Part shown: positions 8,211-15,381 of the stretch, in pieces
How the letters are laid out: every line of letters starts with the position of its first letter
Position numbering within the stretch: the stretch's first letter is position 1
DNA from: Gammaproteobacteria bacterium
Lineage (GTDB): Bacteria; Pseudomonadota; Gammaproteobacteria; Ga0077536
Length of the DNA: 64,000 nt
Reading direction: 5' to 3'
Assembly: GCA_024234975.1 (NCBI GenBank)
Contig: JACKNH010000006.1
Location: 124,001 to 188,000 of the forward strand
Notes under the pieces: model-generated
The model's database searches: none
Told to the model about the DNA's origin: nothing
Seen by the model: only the letters and a program-made list of their open reading frames with translations
Translations under genes and position numbers: made by a program

Positions 8211-8750
8211 GTGGCCAATCTTCTTTACGTCGACAACTCGAACGTCTGGATTGAAGGTATGCACGTCGCAGCAGCAAAAAACGGACTTGCTCCTGACGTA
8301 TGGACTGCCGTGCAGCAGAAAATCTGCGACTACAACTGGAAAATCGATTTCGGAAAACTTTTCCAATTCGCTGGTGGAGATCGCTCTGACGTAAAGAAGG
8401 CCGGGCTTTTTGGCTCTCGCCCCCCGAAGAACGACTCTCTATGGACAGCCGCCGGACGAAACGGCTTTGAGGTCATTGTCTATGACCGCAACGTCGCTGG
8501 TCATGAGAAGAAAATCGACACCGACATCGTCGCTACGATGATGGAAGATTCATATGAGTTACTCAAAGTGGGAGAAGATGAAATCACCCTGGTGTCCGGT
8601 GACTCCGACTATGTTCCTGCCATCGAGAAGCTCAAGAAGCGAGGAATCCCGGTGCATGTGGTGTTCTGGGGGCACGCAGCCCGCGAACTCAAAGAAGCGG
8701 CAACGAAGTTTGTTAACCTTGACCCATACCTTGAGCACTTGGCTCGATGA
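8211..8750 (+). CDS. NYN-domain (LabA/DUF88-like) putative ribonuclease
   Basis: I chose the GTG at 8211 because AGGGGGAA lies just upstream and the protein then begins at the conserved strand (MANLLYVDNSNVW). The 179-residue product has the NYN/PIN-like acidic residues: D8 in YVDNSN, D103 and D105 in KKIDTDIVATMM, and D131 and D133 in LVSGDSDYVPAI. These fit a metal-dependent nuclease site. It fills a complete cassette between attC sites 2 and 3. NYN proteins act on RNA in several bacterial contexts. A toxin or defence role here is only inference from the array and its neighbours. Confidence 0.85.
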   Translation: MANLLYVDNSNVWIEGMHVAAAKNGLAPDVWTAVQQKICDYNWKIDFGKLFQFAGGDRSDVKKAGLFGSRPPKNDSLWTAAGRNGFEVIVYDRNVAGHEKKIDTDIVATMMEDSYELLKVGEDEITLVSGDSDYVPAIEKLKKRGIPVHVVFWGHAARELKEAATKFVNLDPYLEHLAR

Positions 8751-8762
8751 ACCCGTGAGGCC

Positions 8763-8841
8763 GAATAAATCATTCCAGCGGACCAGCCAAAAGCGGCACT
8801 TTGCATCGCTTTTGGCCGTCCGCTGAATTCGCACGTTAGAT
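8763..8841 (+). other. attC recombination site 3
   Basis: The right core is the perfect GTTAGAT (8835-8841). The body is a long stem: CAGCGGAC pairs with GTCCGCTG, and GCCAAAAGCG pairs with CGCTTTTGGC. The left end reads GAATAAATCATT in place of the usual YYYAACAATTCATT, so the inverse core has decayed. The next gene starts 7 bases after the core. Confidence 0.85.
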
Positions 8842-8848
8842 TTCAAAG

Positions 8849-9709
8849 ATGAGCTATTCGCTATACATGAACGGTGTCTTCGAAGATGTCCTTGAGGAAA
8901 TCCGAGAGGCCCAATCGTCGGTACCCGGCTTAATCTGCTATTTGCAGCCATATGCCTCAGATACTATTGTGCGGTTAGCCAAATCACCTCCAACGGAGAG
9001 CGATCCCGTAACGCTGTATATCTCGCTTACTTCCTCATTGCCGTTTGTCTCCTACCGAACAGAAATCACTGGCTGGAATAATAAAGAAGGTATTGATCCC
9101 GCCCACCTCGCGAAACTGAATAATCACATTAAGCAGTACCAGCCAGGAGAAACGGAAATATATATGGTTGGCGGTAAAGACAAGCCCTCAATAAATCTAA
9201 TTTCTGTCCGGAATATGGAGCGATTGGAAACGCCAATACATGTATCTAGCTTTGTAAAACTATCAAATAATCAACCGCTCAAGCCACGAACAACGTCCGG
9301 TGGCTGGTCGTATGTCAAAGAGCTTCCTCAGTGGGTCGGTTCAATACCTGTAGTGGCGGTAGAGGACGACCTAAATAAAGATTTGGAACAACAAGTATCA
9401 ACGGCACTAAGAAGCACTGGTGAGGCGCGAGCGCAGAGACTTCAATCCGCACCAAAGCACCCTGAGCCTGTTCAAGTTGTGTCAAAAGGCTTTAAGCGCA
9501 ACGCAGATGTTGTTGCGGAAGTGCTGCTGCGAGCTGACGGTCATTGTGAGCATTGCGGGAAAGAAGCCCCCTTCAAAAGGGCAAGAGATGGTGCACCCTA
9601 TCTTGAAGTTCATCATAAAATTATGCTGTCGCAGGGCGGTGAGGATACTGTTGAAAACGCTATCGCGACGTGCCCAAATTGCCATAGAGAACTTCATTTT
9701 GGCGCATAA
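8849..9709 (+). CDS. HNH endonuclease (McrA-like C-terminus) with unknown N-terminal domain
   Basis: The 286-residue protein ends in a zinc-stabilised HNH nuclease. It has C233 and C236 in CEHCGK, the catalytic pair H255-H256 in YLEVHHKI, N270 in TVENAIATC, and C275, C278 and H279 in CPNCHR. The first 220 residues form a domain I do not recognise, followed by a linker. Architectures of this kind, with an N-terminal specificity domain and a C-terminal HNH, are common in modification-dependent restriction enzymes. It is a full cassette between attC 3 and the interrupted attC 4. Restriction or defence is a reasonable inference. Confidence 0.85.
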   Translation: MSYSLYMNGVFEDVLEEIREAQSSVPGLICYLQPYASDTIVRLAKSPPTESDPVTLYISLTSSLPFVSYRTEITGWNNKEGIDPAHLAKLNNHIKQYQPGETEIYMVGGKDKPSINLISVRNMERLETPIHVSSFVKLSNNQPLKPRTTSGGWSYVKELPQWVGSIPVVAVEDDLNKDLEQQVSTALRSTGEARAQRLQSAPKHPEPVQVVSKGFKRNADVVAEVLLRADGHCEHCGKEAPFKRARDGAPYLEVHHKIMLSQGGEDTVENAIATCPNCHRELHFGA

Positions 9710-9718
9710 AGAATCGAA

Positions 9719-9788
9719 ATCAAACAATCCAATCAATTTCGCGCCTCGGGCACCGGACGCGCTGACGCGCGCCGGTTATTGGGGGCGT
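9719..9788 (+). other. attC site 4, interrupted in its right core
   Basis: The left end is ATCAAAC followed by AATCCAAT. The interior hairpin is built on CCGG...CCGG with GCGC runs, and the right arm is TTATTGGGGGCGT. CCAAT pairs with ATTGG. The expected GTTRRRY core breaks after GT at 9787-9788, where group-II-intron-like sequence begins. The remaining T and RRRY are not found before the IS element. Confidence 0.7.
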
Positions 9789-9880
9789 GTGTGCCAGGCA
9801 TGGCACTTAACTAGGGAGGTGTAAGTCCTCCTACCAGGTATTAGCAGAGCCGAAGGTCAGGAGAAGGGCAAGGGCGTCAC
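9789..9880 (+). other. 5' fragment of a group II intron (IIC-attC type)
   Basis: The segment begins GTGTGCC, matching the GUGYG 5' end of group II introns. It continues with domain I-like sequence, including GGAGGTGTAAGTCCTCC and GGGCAAGGGCGTC, which recall bacterial intron starts. It begins exactly after GT of an attC core. This agrees with the known preference of IIC-attC introns for attC hairpins. Only about 92 bases remain before the IS3-family left end. No reverse transcriptase or domain V was found on the other side of the IS, so the intron is a dead remnant. Confidence 0.6.
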
Positions 9881-9930
9881 TGAACCGCCCCGGGTTTCGC
9901 GGAGGCTCCAACTCTTGAGAGAATGGAGCC

Positions 9931-10254
9931 ATGAACAAGTCGAACAAGTTTTCACCAGAGGTCCGTGAGCGAGCAGTCCGGATGGTCCAGGAGCATCGCG
10001 GGGAATATCCGTCGCTGTGGGCGACCGTTGAATCGATCTCGCGGAAGATTGGCTGCGCGCCACCCACATTGCTGGAGTGGGTCAAGCGTTCGGAGGTCGA
10101 TGCCGGAATGCGCCCCGGAACGACCACCGCCGAGGCGCAGCGTATCAAGGAGCTGGAGCGTGAGAACAAAGAGCTGCGGCGTGCCAACGACATTCTGCGG
10201 ACGGCCAGCGCTTTTTTCGCCCAGGCGGAGCTCGACCGCAAACTGAAGTCCTGA
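9931..10254 (+). CDS. IS3-family transposase OrfA
   Basis: The 107-residue protein has an N-terminal helix-turn-helix (about residues 8-60, with VRERAVRMV and PPTLLEWVKR) that would bind the IS ends. A leucine-zipper-like helix follows (KELERENKELRRANDILR) and is used for multimerisation. The stretch ASAFFAQAELDRK near its end is typical of IS3 OrfA proteins. It overlaps the orfB frame, and the T-run at 10212-10218 lies in the overlap. Confidence 0.93.
   Translation: MNKSNKFSPEVRERAVRMVQEHRGEYPSLWATVESISRKIGCAPPTLLEWVKRSEVDAGMRPGTTTAEAQRIKELERENKELRRANDILRTASAFFAQAELDRKLKS
10212..10218 (+). promoter_or_regulatory. likely -1 programmed frameshift site of the IS
   Basis: TTTTTTC lies near the end of orfA, and orfB is in the -1 frame relative to orfA. 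orfB has no good ATG or GTG start near its conserved N-terminal residues. A -1 slip here would make the OrfAB transposase, as established for IS3-family elements. Confidence 0.6.
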
Positions 10255-11159
10255 ACGCCTACATCGACCAGCATCGGGAGACCTACGGGGTCGAGCCAAT
10301 CTGCAAGGCGTTGCAGGTTGCCCCGTCGGCTTACCGGCGCCATGCCGCCCGGCAGCGTAATCCTGACCTGCGTAGCGCCAGGGCCAGGCGGGATGAGGGA
10401 CTGATGCCGCATGTCCAACGTGTCTGGCAGGCCAACCAGCAGGTCTACGGTGCCGTGAAAGTCTGGAAGCAGATGAAGCGGGAAGACATCGTGGTGGCAC
10501 GCTGCACTGTGGAGCGGCTGATGCGTCGCCTGGGGCTGCAGGGTGTGCGCCGTGGCAAGACCGTTCGCACCACGGTGCCAGATGCGTCGATGCCGTGTCC
10601 GCTGGACCGGGTCAACCGTCAGTTCACGGCCCAGCGTCCCAACCAGCTCTGGGTGTCGGATTTTACGTACGTCTCGACCTGGCAGGGCTGGTTGTACGTG
10701 GCGTTCGTCGTCGACGTGTACGCCCGGCGCATCGTGGGTTGGCGGGTCAGCACGACCATGACCACGGACTTCGTGCTGGATGCGCTGGAGCAAGCGTTGT
10801 ACGACCGGCAACCGGAGCCGGAAGATGCCCTTGTCCATCACAGCGACAGGGGCTCGCAATACGTCTCCATCCGCTACAGCGAGCGGCTGGCCGAGGCCGG
10901 CATCGCGCCATCGGTTGGCAGCAAAGGCGACAGCTACGACAACGCCCTGGCCGAGACCATCAATGGTTTGTACAAGGCCGAACTCATCCATCGACGTGGA
11001 CCATGGAAGACGCGTCAATCCGTGGAGCTGGCGACCTTGGAATGGGTCTCATGGTTTAACCACCAGCGGCTGATGGGACCACTGGGTTATATCCCTCCGG
11101 CAGAAGCTGAGGCAAACTACTACAGGCAACTCAACCGTCATGCCGCGCTTGCGGCGTGA
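10251..11159 (+). CDS. IS3-family transposase OrfB (DDE integrase core)
   Basis: The frame reads NAYIDQHRETYGVEPICKAL at its beginning, a standard OrfB N-terminus, but without a normal start codon. It is therefore probably expressed as an OrfAB fusion by frameshift. The HTH_21-like part is followed by the retroviral-integrase core. The catalytic residues are Asp in LWVSDFTYV, Asp in HHSDRGSQY and Glu in NALAETINGLYKAE, with the K following. No internal stop is seen, so the element may be active. Confidence 0.93.
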   Translation: MNAYIDQHRETYGVEPICKALQVAPSAYRRHAARQRNPDLRSARARRDEGLMPHVQRVWQANQQVYGAVKVWKQMKREDIVVARCTVERLMRRLGLQGVRRGKTVRTTVPDASMPCPLDRVNRQFTAQRPNQLWVSDFTYVSTWQGWLYVAFVVDVYARRIVGWRVSTTMTTDFVLDALEQALYDRQPEPEDALVHHSDRGSQYVSIRYSERLAEAGIAPSVGSKGDSYDNALAETINGLYKAELIHRRGPWKTRQSVELATLEWVSWFNHQRLMGPLGYIPPAEAEANYYRQLNRHAALAA

Positions 11160-11198
11160 CTTAAACCAAACAGCCTCCGCGATTTCCGGGGCGGTTCA

Positions 11199-11307
11199 TC
11201 TTGTCTGGTGCAATGGGTTTCGGGGAGATTGTATCAAGGGTGCGGCGTCATGCATCACAAACTGGTGAAGCATACTTGCCAACCAGTAAGTTCAATGGAT
11301 AGTAATC
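11199..11307. other. short gene-free remnant between IS and attC 5
   Basis: About 110 bases with no open gene. This is probably the residue of a cassette, or of the intron interior, lost when the IS inserted and the flank was deleted. It lacks any recognisable group II intron domain V. Confidence 0.4.
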
Positions 11308-11380
11308 GTAAAACAATGGGCTCCAGCCGACCCCTAAGATGCTGAGGCGTTTTCGGGTCGGCTGAGCCCGAGCGTTGGGA
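11308..11380 (+). other. attC recombination site 5
   Basis: The left end is GTAAAAC followed by AATGGGCTC. A perfect 10-base stem follows: CAGCCGACCC pairs with GGGTCGGCTG around the loop CTAAGATGCTGAGGCGTTTTC. The right arm AGCCCGAGC is followed by the core GTTGGGA (11374-11380). GGGCT pairs with AGCCC, with one extra-helical C, as in folded attC sites. Confidence 0.85.
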
Positions 11381-11397
11381 GTAACGGAAACTGAGTC

Positions 11398-12102
11398 GTG
11401 GCCGAAAACGAAGAACACTACAGCTTTGACATCCTCGCGAACGCTATCGATTCAATCGAAAGCGCGATGGACCTACTGGCGTGGGATGACTACGCAGATG
11501 AGGCGCGAAAATATAAGCAGACCATTCTCCATGTTTCTCATGGAATCGAACTGCTGCTTAAAGAGCGCTTACGCCGAATACATCCGTCATTGATTTGGGA
11601 AAACGTCGACAAATATCCAAGCCTGGAATCTCGAACCGTCGGGGTAGAGCAGGCCATCATCCGCTTGAAGAGAATCGGAAACATTGAAATCAGCGATGCA
11701 GATACTTCGCTTATACGGTCAATTCGGAACACAAGAAACGCGATCGAACATTTCAAGTGGCAGACGACGAAGTCTGAAGCTCTTTCAATAATCGGAAATG
11801 GCCTCGGCTTGTGTGCTCATTTTTCGAAGGAGCATCTTGGATATGATTTTTTCGGTTACGCAAACAAGAAGGACGACACTTGGCGCCTGCTAATTGAAAG
11901 AAACCCTACATTTTTAAAAGCGTATACCGAGCGATTCGAACGAGCGGCGAGTAAAGAAGCCCATGGCCTAATCGCTTGCGAATTCTGTGGAGCCACCGCG
12001 GTCGAACTCACGGGTGGATCGTGCACACTCTGTGGCCACTGGAATAAGGTCGAGCGGTGGGACGCACTTGGTGGGGATTTCGATGACGATATACCTTTCT
12101 GA
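11398..12102 (+). CDS. HEPN-like protein with C-terminal zinc ribbon
   Basis: The 234-residue protein starts at GTG, 17 bases after the attC 5 core. The N-terminal 120 residues are helical. They carry a long amphipathic helix with HGIELLLKERL and the motif RNAIEH (R113-H118), which fits the Rx4-6H active-site signature of HEPN RNases. The C-terminus has two CxxC knuckles (CEFCGA and CTLCGH) forming a zinc ribbon, then an acidic tail (GGDFDDDIPF). HEPN proteins often act as RNA-cleaving toxins or defence effectors. No antitoxin-like partner is seen in the cassette, so the role is open. Confidence 0.65.
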   Translation: MAENEEHYSFDILANAIDSIESAMDLLAWDDYADEARKYKQTILHVSHGIELLLKERLRRIHPSLIWENVDKYPSLESRTVGVEQAIIRLKRIGNIEISDADTSLIRSIRNTRNAIEHFKWQTTKSEALSIIGNGLGLCAHFSKEHLGYDFFGYANKKDDTWRLLIERNPTFLKAYTERFERAASKEAHGLIACEFCGATAVELTGGSCTLCGHWNKVERWDALGGDFDDDIPF

Positions 12103-12108
12103 AATTGC

Positions 12109-12115
12109 GCCTAAC
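12109..12115 (+). other. attC left half-site (inverse core), truncated
   Basis: GCCTAAC matches the inverse core RYYYAAC perfectly and lies 7 bases after the HEPN-like gene stop, where an attC is expected. The rest of the site is replaced from about 12121 by an IS-end fragment. Confidence 0.55.
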
Positions 12116-12120
12116 ATCCT

Positions 12121-12226
12121 GTTGAACCTGACACGATAGTTCCTCCGGTTCAGTAGACACCCCGACCTACCCAAGTCAGGAGTGCTGAGGATGCCAAAAC
12201 CAGGCCCCAGGACGACGTACGAGGGC
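12121..12226 (+). mobile_element. truncated IS end with first codons of a second IS3-type orfA
   Basis: The segment begins GTTGAACCTGACACGATAG. It contains an ATG at 12191 opening a frame MPKPGPRTTYE, which resembles the start of a known IS3-family OrfA group. After about 12 codons the similarity to a transposase ends. Its first 40 bases recur at 14011-14050 with four differences, so it is an element end rather than unique DNA. Confidence 0.6.
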
Positions 12227-12541
12227 AGTGTGGTTGGGAAATTGCAATAGAAAGCTCTCAATATCGTTTTCTGACAGAATCGGCTACGGATTCCCAGGAG
12301 GATTTCTCAGCGCGGCCATAGCGATGGCAATCATTTTCCAGCCCAGCGTTGAACGTACCAACTGGCTTTTCAAAACAAATACTGACTCGGGCAGGTTTCG
12401 TAGGTGGACTTAATTATGGAAAGCGCTTCAATGATCTTCTCAGTGATTCGTTTCACAAACTCTGGTAGGCATCATGCCATTTAACCGGCTGCTCACAGAG
12501 CGCGTCCTGTGGCGCACCGAGTTGCAGCGCTTCAAGCCGCA
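12227..12541. other. gap with no supported gene
   Basis: A 61-codon frame from 12228 contains a hydrophobic run (GYGFPGGFLSAAIAMAIIF), but it has no ribosome site and no recognisable family. It may be a degraded cassette. A perfect inverse-core heptamer (ATTTAAC, 12479-12485) occurs, but I could not find a matching right core. Confidence 0.4.
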
Positions 12542-13189
12542 ATGAAACCCATGATTAAACATCCAGCCGCAATCCTCCTCAGCGGTTACCTGCTTTTCCC
12601 GACCGCGGCCCATTCTGATAACTCAAACGACACCGGCCCACTTCCGGTGACTGAAAGAGTCGCTGGCGTTTCGCAGTTGGAATGGTCACAACGTTGGTGG
12701 CAGTGGGCTTTCTCCTTTGACGAGTCCAGAAGCCCTATCGCTGACACGACCGGCCAGTATTGCGCGAGTCGACAGTCTGGGCAGGTATGGTTTTTGGCAG
12801 GCACCTACGGTACACGCCGCACGATACGCAAGTGCAAGGTGCCCGCCGGGAAGTATCTCTTCTTTCCGATCATCAACTATGTGACTTTCCTTGCCGAGCG
12901 GTCAGACGAAACCTGCAGTTCATTGCTGGCGAGAGCGGCCAGACTGACTGATAAACCTTTAGGGCTTGCGCTTGAGATTGACGGTAAGAGGTTCGACTCA
13001 GCTCGAATTGCACGCCTTGCCACCGCAGGTTGTTTCAGCCTGGTGCCAGGCAGCCCGCCCGATGCAGCGTCGAATGGCTACTTCGTCATGCTTCCACCAT
13101 TGTCGCCTGGCAGGCATCTCATCGAGTTTGCTGGCGTCCTGCCGACCATGGCGCAAGCGGTCACGTACGAGCTGCAAGTGGAGGAGTGA
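12542..13189 (+). CDS. exported protein of unknown function (WxxxWWQWA family)
   Basis: The start is ATG at 12542 or 12551. Both give a Sec signal peptide ending near TAAHS|D. The mature protein has a Trp-rich motif (LEWSQRWWQWAFSF), then SPIADTTGQYCASRQSGQVWFLAGTYG, then CKVPAGKYLFFPIINY. This pattern recurs in uncharacterised secreted proteins of several proteobacteria. Four cysteines (in YCAS, RKCK, ETCSS and GCFS) could form two disulphides. The family has no assigned activity that I know. It lies just past the IS fragment and may be chromosomal or a former cassette. Confidence 0.7.
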   Translation: MKPMIKHPAAILLSGYLLFPTAAHSDNSNDTGPLPVTERVAGVSQLEWSQRWWQWAFSFDESRSPIADTTGQYCASRQSGQVWFLAGTYGTRRTIRKCKVPAGKYLFFPIINYVTFLAERSDETCSSLLARAARLTDKPLGLALEIDGKRFDSARIARLATAGCFSLVPGSPPDAASNGYFVMLPPLSPGRHLIEFAGVLPTMAQAVTYELQVEE

Positions 13190-13557
13190 ACATGCGGCCG
13201 GATTCGGCCGTCAGCCGGACGCGTAATGGCATCGCAGGGCGCGGCAGGTACCTGGTAGGTTCGAGCGGTAAATGGTCATTGACCTTCCCGACCCTGAGGG
13301 ACTGCCCCCGGGTATTCTCGGGAAAAGGTGTCAGGTTTATATTGTCCGACGGGGCAACGACGATGGCGTGGGTGTGGCAGGCCTGGGCGATGGCGCGGCT
13401 GCTGCGCCTGAGCTTTGTAACGCGGCATCGTCCGTTCTCCTGCGCTGGGCATGGGCGACAGTGCCTGGGTCATCGCTTGCGATCAGAGTTCCCGGCGAAT
13501 GCTGTCGGGACGATACTTTTTCTACAACCTCGTCAGGCGGCTTGGGAGGCAGACACG
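13190..13557. other. gap of about 370 bases with no supported gene
   Basis: Frames run through the segment but show no ribosome site, composition bias or recognisable motif. The downstream membrane protein has a clear ribosome site at 13545-13549, so the longer upstream extension of that frame is not needed. Confidence 0.4.
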
Positions 13558-13989
13558 ATGGCGGTGATAAAGAACGCTCTTTTCGTGGTGGTCGGTTTTG
13601 TCTTGGGCAGCGTGGTGAACATGGCCCTTTTGGCCGGTGGCTCTGCTCTGATACCTGCGCCACAGGGCGTGGACGTCAACGACGCCGAATCCATCGCGAA
13701 CTCAATTCATCTGTTTGAAGCAAAACACTTTGTGTTCCCATTTCTTGCGCACGCTGTGGGTACGTTATTTGGTGCATTGGTCGCAGGTTACCTGGGATGG
13801 AAGAATCGCGTGGTGTTGGTGTGGTGTGTTGCAGTGTTGTTCTTCGCTGGAGGCGTCGCGACCACCTTCATGATTCCGGCGCCAGTCACTTATATAGCTG
13901 TCGATCTGACGCTCGCTTTTGCCCCAATGGCAGTGCTTGCGCTGTGGGCACTCAATAATCTACTGAGTAAGTCACGTGGCTCCGGTTAA
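13558..13989 (+). CDS. small conserved membrane protein
   Basis: The ATG at 13558 follows GGGAGG with eight bases of spacing. The 143-residue product has four hydrophobic segments, beginning NALFVVVGFVLGSVVNMALL. The soluble loop carries GVDVNDAESIANSIHLFEAKHFVFPFLAHAxGT, a pattern I associate with a widespread uncharacterised four-helix membrane family. The function is unknown. It is followed at once by the second copy of the IS-end repeat. Confidence 0.72.
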   Translation: MAVIKNALFVVVGFVLGSVVNMALLAGGSALIPAPQGVDVNDAESIANSIHLFEAKHFVFPFLAHAVGTLFGALVAGYLGWKNRVVLVWCVAVLFFAGGVATTFMIPAPVTYIAVDLTLAFAPMAVLALWALNNLLSKSRGSG

Positions 13990-14010
13990 CGGCGCGCCGC
14001 CTGACATATC

Positions 14011-14050
14011 GTTGAACCTGACACGATAGTTTCTCCAGTCCAGTAGGCAC
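14011..14050 (+). repeat. second copy of the IS-end repeat
   Basis: The first 21 bases (GTTGAACCTGACACGATAG, then TT) are identical to 12121-12141, and 36 of 40 bases match overall. As in the first copy it is preceded by an attC-like inverse core (GCCTGAC). No transposase codons follow. This suggests a solo end or an internal deletion of the same element type. Confidence 0.6.
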
Positions 14051-14349
14051 TGGCCTAACCGATGGGTGTCAATTTTTCGCAGGAATTCTTTTCGGCAGGT
14101 ACTGCGTTAAGGGCGGATATCATTGAGGCGACTGCAAGTTGGTACATGCCATCCATTGTTATGGTGTAAATTTTCGATAACCTCCCGTGAATGGACAATA
14201 GGCAGTATAGGAAGAAACCAGGCCAGTGACATTCCCGCTGCATAACAAGCTGGATGGCTGGCGACAATAGCTGGCATGCAGATTTGGCCATCCGACAACC
14301 GTCGGCACGTCCACACAATGGTTCACCACCGCCCGAGGGGCTCGCGATA
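14051..14349. other. gap of about 300 bases with no supported gene
   Basis: Only short antisense frames run through this stretch, none with a convincing ribosome site or motif. A GCCTAAC heptamer at 14053-14059 has no partner core. Confidence 0.4.
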
Positions 14350-14895
14350 ATGGAAACACTAACCGCACTTGAAGTTTCCCTTGGCGTAGTCGGTGCTCTC
14401 AGTGGGCTGGCATTTGTTATTGGAAGCTTCTCGTTCTGGATTCGTCGCGTTCTGGTGGCGCGGCTCGTGCAGCTGGAATTGCCGAGATTGGCGGCGTCGG
14501 TGAAGTACCGAAAGTTTTTCATGTGGAGATTCGGCCTCGTGCAGGGGCATGAATACGTGGCCGCGTTCGAGCTCATCAGTTTGATCAGACTCGTCGTTCT
14601 TCGAGGTCCGGTCCCCGATACGACATCCGCTAAGACAAGCGACCGGATAGCGGCCGAATTTTCGATTTTGGAGAATCAACTGGACGCATACTTTTCGGGC
14701 CACAAAGGCGGCTTGCACGACGTTTTCGAGCCAATTTTTGAAGGTATCCGAATCGCCAGCCAAGGACATGACGGCAGCAGAAATAGAGGAACCTCAACCT
14801 CACAGAGTGATTCGGTAATCTTTGTCTACCGAAAGCTGGATGAAGCATCCGCTCAGCTTATCGCGCACATCAAGAAGCAGTTTCGAATCCGCTAA
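14350..14895 (+). CDS. single-span membrane protein, unknown function
   Basis: The 181-residue protein from the ATG at 14350 begins METLTALEVSLG. It has one hydrophobic helix (LGVVGALSGLAFVIGSFSFWI) and then a mostly soluble domain with a helical C-terminus (YRKLDEASAQLIAHIKKQFRI). I do not recognise the family. A longer start at 14254 is possible but would place 32 polar residues before the helix. The gene stands alone between two gaps. Confidence 0.5.
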   Translation: METLTALEVSLGVVGALSGLAFVIGSFSFWIRRVLVARLVQLELPRLAASVKYRKFFMWRFGLVQGHEYVAAFELISLIRLVVLRGPVPDTTSAKTSDRIAAEFSILENQLDAYFSGHKGGLHDVFEPIFEGIRIASQGHDGSRNRGTSTSQSDSVIFVYRKLDEASAQLIAHIKKQFRIR

Positions 14896-15381
14896 ACGCA
14901 TTACAGCGACTTTTTACGGCTCTCTCCCTGGTGGATCCGGGGCGTCGTTATGACGCCTCTCCAACTCAACACGGCGCAATGCCAAACCCCTTGTGGCCAT
15001 CGGTTGGTATTCGATGAGCGACACCAATCTACAAATGTTCCGCTTCGACACTGTTGGATTGTCAACGGTCGCAGAGAATTAGTGATTTGCACCACACTCT
15101 GGAATTCGTTGACCACAACCTTCGAAAATTCGCTAGAAAATGACTTTATCGGGGGGAATGGCCGACAATACGCCGCTGCCACTATTGCTGGCGCTAATAC
15201 TTAGGGCGAGGCCGCACTAATCTGTAATGCGGAATTAATCCAAATGTAATTGGTGTGTTATTCGGGGGTAATCTAAGCGAAAGTTTTGTTGCATCTTTCC
15301 CCATAAACTAGCGGCTCTTTACTCGTGTATGCAACGTCTGAATGGGGCCGTTGTGACACCGAACCAATGGGGGGACCAAAG
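14896..15381. other. gap and upstream region of the TonB receptor gene
   Basis: About 485 bases without a supported gene. The last 150 bases are AT-rich (around 15200-15310) and probably hold the promoter of the receptor gene. I could not pick a -35/-10 pair with confidence. Confidence 0.4.

Larger units (their letters stand above)
9881..11198 (+). mobile_element. IS3-family insertion sequence (complete, about 1.3 kb)
   Basis: The element is bounded by 27-base imperfect inverted repeats at 9881-9907 and 11172-11198. They begin TGAACCGCCCCGG, end TCGCGGAGGCT, and differ at only a few central positions. Inside are orfA and orfB in different frames with a T-run between them, the usual IS3 design. 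No direct target duplication is visible: TCAC precedes the left end and TCTT follows the right. This suggests that a deletion or recombination happened after insertion. Confidence 0.93.

Noticed and set aside
12479..12541. Perfect inverse-core heptamer ATTTAAC followed by a partly self-complementary stretch
   Set aside because: No GTTRRRY core was found at the other side and pairing is weak, so it is not called an attC.
13030..13557. N-terminal extension of the small membrane protein gene
   Set aside because: The internal ATG at 13558 has a strong ribosome site and the extension overlaps the upstream gene with no protein-like features.
14053..14120. GCCTAAC followed by GCGTTAAGG, resembling an attC
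   Set aside because: The arms between the two do not pair and the right core breaks consensus.
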